DNA from: Hypholoma sublateritium FD-334 SS-4
Taxonomy: Eukaryota > Basidiomycota > Agaricomycetes > Agaricales > Strophariaceae
Assembly (NCBI GenBank): GCA_000827495.1
Contig: KN817519.1
Coordinates: 450,462 to 514,461 of the forward strand
DNA length: 64,000 nucleotides
Direction of reading: 5' to 3'
Shown in pieces: positions 11,002-23,359 of this stretch (the first letter of the stretch is position 1; each line of letters opens with the position of its first letter). The notes under the pieces are model-generated. The model worked only from the letters and a program-made list of their open reading frames with translations, ran no database searches and was not told the DNA's origin. A program made the translations under genes and the position numbers.

Positions 11002-14000
11002 ATGGCTGAAATAGCGTCGACTAACGATCTTGCACCTACACCCGCGGAAGATAACCTCCCTATCCATATCCATGACCCAATTGATGCCGAACACGAGGTC
11101 GACGGAGGTCAGCTTGGCTACGCTACCATCACTCTGATTCTGCTACTCATTGCTCTAATTCCCAGACAAAGCTGTCTCGACCTCAACGGAGGATACGAGC
11201 ATCCACGAGCCCAGCACTCCCCCGCCAGCCCAGGTAGCGGAACCTGCCAAGGCAGCAACAGGCGCCAGCACCTCCAAAGCCCCTGTGGAAATAAAGAAGA
11301 GTGTCATGTCAGTTAGTCCTGTTAAGAAGGCCAACGGCGGCCCACCGACTCCTACCGTTAAGAAGGTGAGTTTTCGATGTAACATAGCAACGTAGAAGGA
11401 TTTTACACGAACCTGCAGATTATCAACTCAGGAACATTTGGGGCTGGGTCGCTGAAGGCGACAGTGCCGAAAGGCGCACCAGCAACCGCCCCCGCTGCTG
11501 CCACAGCGAAGGTTGCCGCCCCACCGCTAAGGAAGACCATTTCTCCACCTACTGTTTCCAAGCCCGTACTTGCGTCATCGACTTCGGCGAAACCTCCTCC
11601 CGCAGCCACCGTCACAGCCCGTAGGGCCTCCGTTGTACCAACAAGGCCAACTGCTCCTCCTGTCAAGACCTCGCTGTCCGCCTCTGCGAGGACAAAACCC
11701 GCTGCAGATGGCAGTGTTCGCAGCTCTGTCGTGTCCCCGACTGGTTCAGTTGGTTCTGCTAAGGCAGCACCCATTGCGCGTCCCAGGGCATCAGTGTCGG
11801 AGGCAGTTAAGAAGGCGCCCCTTTCCTCGAGGCCCAGTGTCGCGGGAACCGTCCGACCTACACCTGCTGCACGAGCTGCCCCTCCCTCTAGATCCTCTGT
11901 TGTCGCCCCCGCTGCCAAGTCTGCGAGGGCTGCATCCATATCGTCAATTAGAGAGGTGAAGGAGGATAACAAGGCACTCTCGGAACTGCAATCTCAAGTA
12001 AGTTCTTGTTCTATGATTTTGTCATCTCCTTGTTCTGACCTTGCTGTAGCTGGAGGAGGCGACCAAGGTTCTGGCAGAAAAGACTGCTGCAGTTTCAGAT
12101 TTAGGGGAGCAGCTAGCCAAAGTCGAGGCTTCGCTTGCCGTTGCGTCGGAGACGAGTGAATCCAGACTCAATGCGATCAAGGAAACAGAGGAAGTCAAGG
12201 CTGCACTTGAAGCTCAACTTGAGGACACGCGCAAAGGTTTAGAGAATTCGCAGCAACAGTTAGCGGAAGCCACCACTTCGCTCCAAGCTGTCCAAGCTGA
12301 AGTCAGCAATTTTCTTTCGCATATCCGTTATATGGATCTAATCTATTTGACAGCTCGAATCATCAAAAGCAGCTGCCAGCGCTTCCAGCGATATCGTCGC
12401 GAAGTTGAACACCCAAATCCAAGCACTTGAGGAATCGTTGGGTTCTTTGAAGGAGGAAGTTACGGCTCTGAAAGAGGATTCCACCGAGGCTTCCACTCTC
12501 CGTGAATCAGCTTCGATAGAACGCGAGGCGCTGCTCAAAGCCCAGTCGGATTTCAATGCAATCTCAGGAGAGACGGAAGCGTTGAAGGCTGCGCATACAA
12601 CAGCTCTTCAGGAGTCGGAGCAGCAGATTGCAGACTTACGCACCAAACTTGCTGAAACCGAGTCTCTAGAAGCCCAGCTGACCGCCCTGAAGACTGAGAA
12701 AGAAGAGAATGCAAATAAGCTTTCTGAACTCGAAATCGAAATTCTCGAGCTGAAGGAAGCCCAGGACGCCCTTGAAGACACTCGCGACAGCCTCCGCCGG
12801 CAAGTAGCCAATTTGGAAGACGAATTGGCGAAAGCCGCTGTGGCGGGTGCAAAGGCCACTGAGTCTTCTGCGACCAAAGAAGCTGAACATGGTCAAGCTC
12901 TACAAGATCTCATCGCCAAACATGAGAAGGAGTTGGAAATCGAGGCTGCGCGCTACGCTGAGACTGTGGCTTCGCTTGAAGCTCTCAAGACCGAGCTGTC
13001 AGATGCGCTAGCTGCTCATGAACAATCGAAACAAGATCTGCTTGATAAGGAAGAAAGGCATGCGGCGAAACTCGCTACATTGGAAGAGGCTTCTGCCGCT
13101 TCACAGGCTTCTCTTTCAGAGGAGATTTCGAAAGTTACCAAAGAGCTAGAGGTAAGCGATTCGAGTTTCTTATTCAGTTATCGTCTAACTATTATACAAA
13201 GAGTCAGGAAGCTATTTACAATGCGAAGGTTGACGATGTGAAGGCGGCGCACGCGCAACTTTTGGAAGAGGCATTTGAAAAAGCCAAAGTACGTTTTCGT
13301 CAACTATGATTCGCTTGGGCTCAAGTCTAACCCAAATTCAGAGTGAAGCTGCTGCTGTACATTCTCAGGAACTGCAGGCTTTCCGTGCCAGTTCCAATGC
13401 CACAATCGAGGAGATCAAATCAGCCAACAAGGTTGCATTGGATTCCATCAAAGCTGATCATGCCTCTTCGCTGGAGAGTGAAGTTTCAGGGCTGGAAAAG
13501 CAGATCAGCAAGCTTAAACTGGAGCTCAAAGCTACCCAGGATGATCTCTACAAGGCTAAGACATCACTTGAAGCGTCCCGCGCGGAAGTGGAATCGTTGA
13601 CGAAACAGCGTGATGCTGCCCTTACTCAAGCCGAAGCTGCGCCGACCTCATCACCTGAACAACTCGAGGAACTCAAGCGCTTGCAGAACGAGTTGTCGAG
13701 TACCAAAGATGATCTCAAGGTCGTGACAGACATGCTCAACCTTACCAAAACATCAATGACTGAGCTCTCCGATCGTCAAGCAAGGGAACTGGAAGAGGCT
13801 GCTAAAGGACGCGCCGACGAAATCCTTAAGCTGCGCGCCGCGCACGATGAGGAGGTCACAACATTTGCCACTGCCAAGTCGGATCTTCTTATCAAGCTTT
13901 CCGATTTGGAAGGCGAACTCGCAAGTTCTAGGGCCGCGCTCGCTGCCCAGCAGGCGGCATCGCCCAAGAGTAACAGCAACGGCCCAACTCCGTCTACCTC

Positions 14001-14343
14001 GTTCGCCACCAAGGAAGAGCTTACGAAACTGCACGAGGCTCACAATCTCAAGATGAACGATCTACAAGCTGCACACGAGAAATCATTGAAACTTATGAAA
14101 GACGAGTTGGAGGCTGCCCGGGGGAGCATCGAACAGCTCACGAAGGATATCTCACATAGGGACATGGAAATCGGTTATATGCGGACTGATCAAGAAGAGA
14201 GCGAGGAAACCATTGCTAGGTGTGTAGCCCATTTCATATTTCAAAACCCCGGATCTGGCCTCGCATATTCCCTCTTTCGCAACTGTTCTGACCCACCTTT
14301 CAGGTTGAAGGCAGACATCGATGCTTTGACCGGTCAATCATAA
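11002..14343 (+). CDS. Long coiled-coil protein, function unknown
   Basis: Eight exons, 11002..11107, 11166..11365, 11419..11997, 12050..12301, 12354..13151, 13202..13288, 13342..14219 and 14304..14343, encode 979 residues. The first roughly 290 residues are disordered and rich in Ala, Pro, Ser, Thr and Lys (many AAPPSR/SVVP-like stretches), a composition often seen in microtubule-binding regions. From about residue 300 to the C-terminus the chain is almost pure heptad-like Leu/Glu/Lys/Ala sequence, interrupted near residue 870 by a Ser/Asn/Thr linker. The chain ends ADIDALTGQS. I see no motor, CAP-Gly or kinase domain. It could be a cytoskeletal, Golgi or spindle-pole scaffold; that is inference only. 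Confidence 0.75.
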
Positions 14344-15206
14344 TTCTTGGGATTCAACCGACTGCAGCCTTTTCTCGCGGTTCTCGTTCTCGTTCTCCGC
14401 TTTCTACCTCTACCATTGTCTCCTGTAATACCCCATTAAACACTTTCACGCCGAGGAATCTGGATTTATACATTATGCCATGCACCCTTCCTTTTAGTCA
14501 GATGCTTTCCGCCAGATTCATTATATTTCTTATACCATTGGTTTCTGGATACACATGATGATTTCTCTCAAGTCTCCTTGTTCAAGTACATTCTTCTATA
14601 TAATCATGCAATTGGTTTGTTCTTCCCGGCTGCCGTCGTCCATCGATTGGAGACATATGTGAGTAGGCGATCTCCTTATCCACTCCATGGACCCACATGG
14701 TTTGCGAGACTGTGCTCATATCCGCTTTGTATCCGCATGCAAGTCCTCAGCTCGAAATTTGACATACAGATCCAGGTTGGAACGTCACCGCGGGTTGTTA
14801 TAAGCAAAAGCACAGCGGCCGCTGGCGCCGCTGCGTGAAAGGCGGGCGCTCTAAGAGTGGCTACGGCAAATTTGAGCACCGTGCACGATCCGAAGTCTCC
14901 GGAGGCCAGTAGTCATTGAGAAAAATGGTGGCAAGAAACCTCTGCACAGACGGATGACAGGTGTTATTTTGACTGGGAAGCCTCGGGATAAAGGAGACGT
15001 CGAGCACGAAGGAGGCCCGGGATCCGGGGTAAAATCCAAAGTAAAATCATGCAACAACAGTGGGAGCGCGGGTAACTCCGACAGCGTCCGACCCCAAGGG
15101 ATTTAGAGAAATCAGCCGAGCAGAGCGCCCCTGCATACTTAGGTCCTTTTCCTTCCTTTCCACCTCCATCTCCCCCTCCCCTCCTCCCTCCCCGCCGTTA
15201 TTCAAA
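14344..15206. other. Intergenic, 863 bp
   Basis: No gene is supported here. The left part is probably the 3' flank of the coiled-coil gene. The right end carries the pyrimidine tract listed separately. Confidence 0.6.
15143..15196 (+). promoter_or_regulatory. Pyrimidine-rich tract directly upstream of YHM2
   Basis: The coding strand is almost uninterrupted C and T for about 50 bp, ending 10 bp before the start codon. CT-rich blocks near the transcription start are common in strongly expressed filamentous-fungal genes, so this is probably the core promoter or 5' leader of the carrier gene. Confidence 0.5.
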
Positions 15207-16672
15207 ATGGGTGTCGCTGCAGAGCCTGGTCAGAAGGGCATCAATTGGTCCAACATTGCCGTTGGTGAGCCCATTGCTTCACCCCACATACTTATGTGCA
15301 CACGTTAACGTCGCTACTAGGTGGTATCATGAACATGGTATGTTTTTCTCTGTAAAAAGTGTACGGTCTCCCTCACCTGAACGCGCGCTCCCTGTCTACT
15401 AGTTCGTAAGTTCAGCCTTCCCTTTTCCTGGCTCGTACTGCACGTTACTGACGTGGCTTTGGTTCGTAGGAGGCGAGTTGTTTTCACATGCTGCGGCGTT
15501 TGGGCGTCAATTCTGACTTTCTACTGTAGGTTACCACCCTCGGTCAACCATTGGAAGTCCTGAAGACCCAGATGGCTGCCAACCGTTCGCAGTCGATGCT
15601 AGGAGCCCTGAAGACGGTTTGGAGTCGTGGTGGCGTCACGGGCTTTTACCAGGGCCTTATTCCTTGGGTAATTTTGGCTTCTGTGCAGATAGATCATGTC
15701 TTAATACCTCTTTCAGGCCTGGATTGAGGCATCTACCAAGGGCGCCGTACTGATATTCGCGGCCTCGGAAGTGGAATCAGCTACCCTCAATGCAGGAATT
15801 AACCCCGCATTCGCTGGCTTGCTAGGAGGTATGACTGGAGGTATCGCGCAGGCTTACGCGACAATGGGTAAGTTCTTTTGCATTCGAATCTTTTATACGC
15901 TGTTTCGTGTGAAATCACGCGCGTCTGAACGCGTCTTATGGTCGTGCATGCGTGCTAATGTGGCAATATAGGCTTTACGACATGTATGAAAACTGCTGAA
16001 ATCACGCGAGCAAAAACTGCTGCTACGGGTGTCAAGCCCCCTTCGACCTGGGCCGTGTTTGCCGACATCTACCGCCGGGAAGGTCTTGCCGGTGTGAACA
16101 AGGGTGTGAACGCAGTTGCCGTTCGTCAATGTACCAACTGGGGTTCTCGGTATGCGTTCACTTGTGGTGCTTGCTGTCGAATGTCCGCTAATAGCATTAC
16201 TCGAACTTTAGCATGGGTTTCGCTCGTCTTGCCGAAACTTCTATTCGCAAAATCAGGGGTCAGGGCGAGAATGAGAAGCTCGGTGCATTCGATAAAATTC
16301 TCGCTTCGTCCATCGGTGGTGCTCTTGCGACATGGAATCAACCTATTGAGGTCGTTCGTGTTGAGGTAATGAATTGACGCGAGATCTTCGATGCTCTGGT
16401 ACTCAATCACTTGTTAGATGCAAAGTATGGCTAAGAGCACGGCAAATGCCAACCGACCTGCCAAGTTGACAATCTTCAACACGCTCGGCTTCATCTACAA
16501 GGAGAATGGAATCAAGGGTCTGTACCGTGGCGTGACTCCTCGCATTGGTCTTGGTATCTGGCAAACGATATGCATGGTTTCGTTCGCAGATTATGTTAAA
16601 GCTTGGTTAGTCAAGTCTGGCGCATTATTGTCAAAGCACGTCTAACTTTTTCACAGGGTAAAGGGCGAGTAG
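15207..16672 (+). CDS. YHM2: Mitochondrial citrate/oxoglutarate carrier Yhm2
   Basis: Ten exons encode 301 residues: 15207..15264, 15321..15337, 15403..15405, 15470..15472, 15530..15667, 15717..15867, 15972..16149, 16212..16365, 16418..16605, 16657..16672. Family blocks are unmistakable: [69 protein letters not shown] and [17 protein letters not shown]. Yhm2 exchanges citrate for oxoglutarate across the inner mitochondrial membrane and is a six-helix, three-repeat carrier; here P-x-E-V-x-K/R signatures mark the repeats. Two exons are only 3 nt long (Phe and Glu) and the intron after the second begins GC rather than GT. They are required to give the conserved x-Glu-Val-Thr-Thr-Leu-Gly start of repeat one. 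This micro-exon placement is inferred from motif fit, not from a transcript. Confidence 0.9.
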
Positions 16673-17276
16673 AGCCATACCCATAATCTAGGATAGATAT
16701 AGACATGCTGGGCCTCTTTATACCGTAATATGACAGACTTATACCAAGGTCGACCGGGGCACGGCCTTTTCTTTCCTACTATCTACGCGAGACTTCAAGA
16801 CGATCGCATGGCTTTCTCTCCTTGGTCTTGGACACATTGACATACCGCCACCTGACGTTGCCTCCTGTCTGCTGTACATTACGAGCGCCTTCTGTTATTC
16901 TTTGCGAATTATGGTCGGTATTTTAAGTTGGGATTTTTCACCTGCATCAATCTGGAGGGTATAAGCAGCCTGCTAGATATTATCTCTGGCGTATACTCGT
17001 AATACCCAGTCCACCGAGGCTACGAGAGGTAGGGGTCTAGGCAGTGTCGATGCCTTTGCACATCTCGAGCGTCGATCCGAAGTCAGGGGCTACACCCCAG
17101 CTTGACGGGAGTAAATAAAGATGGGGAATATTTTTTGATCGGCTACTTGTCGGCATCTATAACCGGTGCTAACTAATAGACTTGCCTGGCCTGACTTGGG
17201 CCTGACCTGACCGGTGACCGGTGACCATTCAAAAGCAAACGTGTAAGGTCGAGTTTCCTTACATACCTCCTCCAAC
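16673..17276. other. Intergenic, 604 bp
   Basis: Nothing coding is supported. It should contain the YHM2 3' flank and the promoter of the next gene. A short tandem of GTGACCGGTGACCGG-like sequence sits near 17211-17226, just before the next gene. Confidence 0.5.
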
Positions 17277-18213
17277 ATGTCGCCAACCACTGTAACAAAA
17301 GGTCCCCATCCCCTACTCGTTAAATACCTTGCGCAACTAGCACAGCACCCTCTACGCACGAAATGCATCACAACTGGTATGCACCTGCTAATAATTGACC
17401 TGTCACCACTAGCGCGAGTCTAATCATCTGCTGACGGGCACAGGTACTTTATCCTTCCTGCAGGAAGTCCTTGGAAGCAACCTGTCCGGATCACCGACCA
17501 ATGTGCCAAAGGACGCCTCGCCGCTCGCCCGCGTGCTCGGAAACGCGCACGTCAATGCCAAAGCCATTAAGATGGCCATATACGGCTTCCTCATCTCTGC
17601 GCCGCTGAGCCACCTCCTCATCGGCCTCCTACAGAAGGCGTTCGCAGGGCAGACCTCGGCGCGCGCGCGCATTGCGCAAATCGTGACGAGCAACCTCCTC
17701 ATTTCGCCCATCCAGACGTCCAGTGAGCTGCGGGAAGCGCCATGCTTATGTTGTTGTTGAGCGCGTGCTGACTGTGCCGAAGCTTTTCTTGCATCAATGG
17801 CCGTCATCAACGGGGCATCATCTATTGACGAGGTCATCAAGACTGTCCGGGCTGGATTCTTCTCGGTCCTTCGCGTGAGCTGTGTTCCTCTTGGTCCTAG
17901 GCTGTTGATGAGAGAAATTCTTCATCACAGATTTCGTGGGTTGTTTCACCGCTATCCATGACAATTGCGCAAAGGTTCATCCCTGTTGAGGTATGTTGTG
18001 ATATCTCATGGACCTTTTCTATCTGACCTATTTTTGTAGCTATGGGTTCCCTTCTTCAATGCAATACAATTTATTCTTGGTGTATGTTGTTGCCCTTCCT
18101 AATACCTACACCTGGCTCATTTTTCGATCCAGACCTACTTCAATATCCGCGTCAAGCGCCTGCGGCTCGCTGCCCTCAAGAAGGAAAAGAAGGACGGAGA
18201 ACGCAAAGACTAA
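17277..18213 (+). CDS. Mpv17/PMP22 family membrane protein
   Basis: Six exons, 17277..17376, 17444..17722, 17783..17874, 17931..17990, 18040..18081 and 18133..18213, encode 217 residues. The order of features fits the Mpv17/PMP22 family: an N-terminal helix (LLVKYLAQLAQHPLRTKCITTG), hydrophobic membrane segments (IYGFLISAPLSHLLIGLLQK; LLISPIQTS), and the C-terminal signature in which Trp-Val-Pro, Phe-Asn-Ala-Ile-Gln-Phe and Phe-Asn-Ile-Arg-Val occur in series. The tail is Lys-rich. Family members sit in peroxisomal, mitochondrial or vacuolar membranes and may form small channels; this one resembles the peroxisomal PMP22 branch, which I judge from memory. The last-but-one donor was set at the GTATGT site so that Gly precedes Thr-Tyr-Phe. 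The gene converges with TRS85, 85 bp between stops. Confidence 0.85.
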
Positions 18214-18298
18214 CTGGCTTTCAGGGGAATAGGATCGACCACGTTCCGAGTACTACTTACGGACACTTCAGGCTATTTTATACACCATGGATCGGAAT

Positions 18299-21200
18299 CT
18301 ATTTATCACTGGATCTCTGCGTATTACACACGAGGACACTTATTATATCCTCAGTTGAAGGTTCCTGCAGATATCGCTTAATCCTCCCGTTTGAATCGCC
18401 ATTTCTTGAAGGGATAGAAATTTCAGTCTCCAATGACCATCCACTCAGACTGTATGATCCGGGGCGCGTGATCCAAAGATGTGGCTGGACGTTGACAAGC
18501 TCTGATGGTGATATTGTACCGCGGAAAGTGAGCCGACCAAGGTATGGTGGCGGTAGGTGTCTGGACATTTCAGAATCAGTAATCAAGAGAGTAATGAATA
18601 AAGTGCAAAAATGGCATACGCTAAATCCGTAGAGTCTGTTGATTTTGAGCCATTCAGTTTCAAGGTGTATTTAGCGGGCAGTTGCAACGAGTGATTCCGT
18701 AATTGGAACTCGACAGGCACACGGCAGGGTCTGGGCAGTTGTCACTAAAAATAAACGGGGACAAAAATACACGGCGCTTACCCAGAATCGAAGTCGTGCA
18801 CCTTGGCGCCGAGGTCCTTCAGCGACACAGTGATAGGATTCATCTCCGTGTTCCAATCGCTCCCACGAATAGCATCCAATATTTCCCTGTTCTCTCTCCG
18901 CGTCTCCGCGTACATGCTCCGTTTGGTCTTTGCGTTGTCGGCGTCCTCGAGGATGTCCTCCAACGCAGCGTGCCCCGCTCCGAGAGTGATGCCATAAACA
19001 TTGAGGTGTCCTGATATACGTTGGGAAGGGATCTCCCAGAACACTACGATGTCAAGGGCAGCGGGGTTGTACAGGGGGAATATGCTCGGGTGGGAGGTGG
19101 TCGAGATGTAGGAGTGGACTTGGGTGAGGTCACGCGAAACGTGCTTCCGCCGGCCGCTGTGGATGAAGGTAGCTGCAGGCTCCGACTTTATTGATCGCTT
19201 CGACGATGACTGTGTTATATGTATATTAATGAGCGATAAGCGGGTACCAAACCGAATCTATGATTACCTCGGAAATATGGTCGCAGTGTATATCGATAGT
19301 TGGCGGTGCTGCAGAGTCGACTTCTGCGCCCTTCAAAACACCGTCGAGTTTCTTGGCGACATAGGAAGATGTTTCGGCACAACCGGTCCCTTCCAGCCAT
19401 GGGGAAGCTCCTAGAAGTATTCGCGAACTTTGGAGTGATCCTAGTGTTCCCCTAACAGATGTGTCAGATGTGTTACTTACAAAAGGCCTGAACATCAACT
19501 CACGAAACCTTTGTCAGTGAATGACATGACCATTGCGGGCTCACTGTGGTCACTTGCGTGATATCAATTGAAGCGGTTGGTGATGTATTGGTTATATCGA
19601 TATCCAGTACATATGCACGGTCAGGTGCCTGCGACGGTTCTGCAGAAATGGATAAGTCAAAGAGCGCAGCAACTTCATATGAAAGTGCTAATTTTGTCGA
19701 ATGGAATGGGTGGGAGTCATCCTACCATCCCAAATCGTGTTGGTCACCATTTAAATTGTACTGTAGGACCAAAGTGGACGAACCTCTCGGAAAATGAACA
19801 GTAGGCAAAGTTCGTGCCCTCCAGCTGTTTCCGCATGAATAATGAACGGAAGCTCGACGTGCTCTCCCGGCTGCAGCACACGCGATTCATCCGGAGCGCC
19901 TAAGGATATGCGATGTGGATCTGCAGGTTTCAGCGAATTACTGGACTGGATGATTTCAGTCACGGTTGTTGCTGGTGAATTAAATTCAACATCTGTACGC
20001 CGAAAACCAGCCAAGGCACTCACATTTGTCAAAGATCTCCTCTGAGCCCATCCAAATCTCGTCATCGGCGCCAGACACCATCCATACTTCATTGATCGGG
20101 TATGTCCCGGAGTTCGTGAGCCACAGAGTTGTCGATTTGTTCTGGCCTTGCAATAAAACAAGGGGTCCAGCACCATCGACAGATCTAACGTCTAATTTGT
20201 GATCAGAAGGTACCACTTTGACTTGCATGAGGACGTCAGGTGCATATGTGGGCTGCTGCCGTTGTAGTGCAGTGTCGTGTAAGCGGCGGCCACGGGAGGC
20301 TAGAGATTCCAATATAGGTAACTGGCCAAGAAAGTCGTATTTAGCATGTGTTACGCTCAAGTTCACGGGGCGCTTTGATTTCAATGCTATTGGCACCTAG
20401 AATACTGTTAAGCGTCTTAACATAGGGCAAGATAATTGAACTCACCGAAATCGACGCCTTGGGGCCCAAGGTGATTTCTTTGATGGTCTCTACTTCAACA
20501 AAATCATCCGGCAGCGCAGATGTAGAGGGATCGGTCGCCGTTATGACAAGAGTCACATTCGTTAGATTGATTTCCGCGTCCAAGGGGTTTAGCATAGCAA
20601 GATCCATCCAGAATAGTTCTGTATAATGTAAAACTTTAGAGACCATCATGTCACTTGGATATGGGCACAGATCATACCATCGGTGCTAACCTTGCCACTC
20701 GGTGCAATCGTGGCTTTGCTACCCTGCCCCTTCGAAAAGGTTGTCCAAGCATCCTGCCTGCTGGCCCAGATGTCGGTGTCCCCGTTGCTAGTATCACCCG
20801 GGAATCTAAGCTTGGATTGTTTAGTAACACATAGTGTGATGGGTATTCGCAGGTCAGCGGAAGATGCATATTCTGGATCAGTTGACTTCCAGTACTAATA
20901 GAGTGTAAGCAAGAATATTGAGGAGTGATGTCACGAATTATTGAATACGGCGTACGTTGTATGCGACTTTGAAATCGTCTAAATAGACTTTGTCGTTCCC
21001 CGGCACCTTTAAAGATCCATCTCCAAGCATGGGCAGGCCTGCGTTGGAAAAGGCAGACGACCCTCGTAAAAGTTTCAAAAACAGCTTAACAGCCCCGGCT
21101 AAATCTCCTGTGGTGTATAATAATCGACCTGTTGATGTTTATCCGTGAGTCCAAAATAGTCGAATAAAAAATCATAAGCCAAAAGCATACCAAGTGGGTG

Positions 21201-23255
21201 TTCTATGCCAGACAGAATCTCTTCCAGTCCCTCTGAGACATTAGGCGATTTGCCCTCGGAGTCCCAGAATGAAGGTGACAGCTCTTTGGGAGGCTTTATT
21301 TGGTATATATCCTGCGCTTTCCGCAGGAAGTACATCGTCAAGGGTTTCTAGCGCAAAAAGCGGATAAGTATTGCATTGAAACAGTGAGGCACAAAATAGA
21401 CTCACAATACCGCATTTCTCTAATCTGTTAGCAGCCAAGACATACCACAAAGCGGCTCTTCTCCAAGCCCTTTTCTTGACGCTCAGTAGAGCAGCTTGGG
21501 CGAGCAGCAGCGCAGATGGAGCTTCTTCTGACTTGAATCAATTCAAGCAATTAGAATCAAATCTAAGAAATCGCGAGGTGAAAAAAAAATGACAAACATT
21601 ACTAGCTGCCCAGACAAGCCACCGTTCCCCTTCTAACATGTTACTCAGGAAGTCTTGCGACGCGATGCCACACTCCCAGCGCACGGCGTGGGAAAGGGCA
21701 CGAAGCTGTGCGTGTGGAGGGAGGTCTGCCATGTTTTGATATATCGAGGACAGAGCAGTCTGCGCGTGAAGAGGCACTGTAGGGCCAGGAGCAAGTAGTA
21801 GCGGAAGAACATCCTAAAGAATTGGTAGAAGTTAATATTGATCCGTGCTTTGCATGTAGGTGTAGAACGCACTGAACCACCTTTACTCTCCTTCCGCAGA
21901 GCTTCCCAAACGGTGATGGCCAACTTGTAGTCCCCAAGGATAGTAGAGAATTCCGCCAGCCGACGTTGTTGCGAAGGAACGGTAAGGCTGCCATTTATTG
22001 ATGAGATTGAGGACCGACTGGCTGCCGCACTGCTTGCGGTACTAGAAGGGGGGGCGGGGCTGGATGATTGCGAGCCGAACAGTCGACGGGTTGAGGAGAA
22101 AAGGCGCGATGGCAGCCGACGGGTTGACGAGAACTATACATGCAAAACATCAGATATACGCTGTTCGTGTATCGCTTATAAGCGCACATTTTCGTTCCAT
22201 TCGACGACACATTTCTCCATCCAGGGTATCAGGCTCATTACGAGGAACTCGCGCGTAAATCGAGCTGTCTGTTGAATATCAGGATCCTCCATTCGCAATG
22301 TATTTATAATAGTTGCGTTTGTGAACCCGTTGTGTGACGTAGGGCTAGAAGGGTTGGGCTGAGATGGCGCATCGGATGTTGGAGGCGAAGGTAGGCGCGG
22401 CAGAAGGGCTGGAACAGGTATTGGTGGAGGCGGCGTTTTTGGTAACTTAAGAGGGAGTAGATAGCTGTGGAGACCGAACTGCTTTTTCACAGCGTTGAAT
22501 AAGGCAGTCGCTCTGTGAAATAATCAAATGACTGCAAGGGGCCTCTGCGAAACGCGACTCACTCTTCATCGGACAATGGGGAATTGTGGGGATGGATTAT
22601 TAGAGTGTATCGCAGAAAGTTGGTGTCTACCCATGTCGGGAATTGCAAGCTGCGCGCATGTAGGGCGGTGATTGCGGCCAACGGATTTGGGGCGAGAGTC
22701 GACACGGCAAGTATGACTGCATCCTACACTTATGTATGTGAACTAACAGACGAAATAACGAAGCGTACCGGCAACAGGGTGGTTCCAGCTCTCCGTCCGA
22801 GACGGCACGAAATCCCCTTCGCTGCATCGACGCAGCTCATCCCACCACGGCGTGCGCAGAGTCTCCTTGTCACCTGATAACTCCACATCCTGCACCCACT
22901 TCGCGCAGCGTTTGCCGATGCGGGCCGTCATCCAATCGATGGTGCGAATGGCGCGCTGTTCCTCGTCTTCGCGGCATGCTTCCTCCACCTCAATCAGGTC
23001 CGAGAATCGGAGGTGGAACGAGGTGTGTGGGGTTGAGACCAATGTTGTGGTGCGCGTCGTGACTGGGGGAATTAAATATTAGCAACGACAGCACTCCTTG
23101 GCAGGAGAGGATGGCTCACCCTGCGGCAGCGGCGAGAACGACTGCAGGATATGTGGCAGTGTCGGCAGGGCGGCCTTTTCCAGCAACTCTGTGAGGTCGG
23201 AAGAGGCAAGTATGCATATCTGGGGACTGAGGGAGGATGGGATAGTGGGGGCCAT
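18299..23255 (-). CDS. TRS85: TRAPPIII subunit Trs85 / TRAPPC8
   Basis: Eighteen exons encode 1331 residues: 23120..23255, 22776..23062, 22563..22723, 22188..22512, 21873..22133, 21598..21813, 21406..21531, 21191..21347, 20956..21128, 20678..20894, 20446..20618, 20024..20396, 19784..19971, 19504..19721, 19268..19451, 18782..19209, 18620..18730, 18299..18560. The start MAPTIPSSLSPQICIL and the following block (STPHTSFHLRFSDLIEVEEA) match fungal Trs85. Other anchors are HPDAVILAVSTLAPNPL, the helical middle (ALLLAQAALLSVKKRAWRRA) and the Ig-like C-terminal half (INLTNVTLVITATDPSTSAL; GPCRVPVEFQLRNHSLQLP). Trs85 gives the TRAPPIII complex its role as a Ypt1/Rab1 exchange factor in autophagy and early Golgi traffic. 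The intron 19972..20023 could also be spliced at a nearer AG (31 nt); the 52 nt choice is more usual. Confidence 0.92.
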
Positions 23256-23359
23256 CCCCGGGGACGAGGGTGCACGGGGCAGAGAGCGTCAACCCCAGGC
23301 GCGTCCTGGCCGCGCATATCATTTCGTATTTCCCACGGCACTTGTACTTGTATTACTTT

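Noticed and set aside
19993..20023. 31-nt intron in TRS85
   Set aside because: A frame-compatible acceptor 21 nt further gives a 52-nt intron like the rest of the gene.
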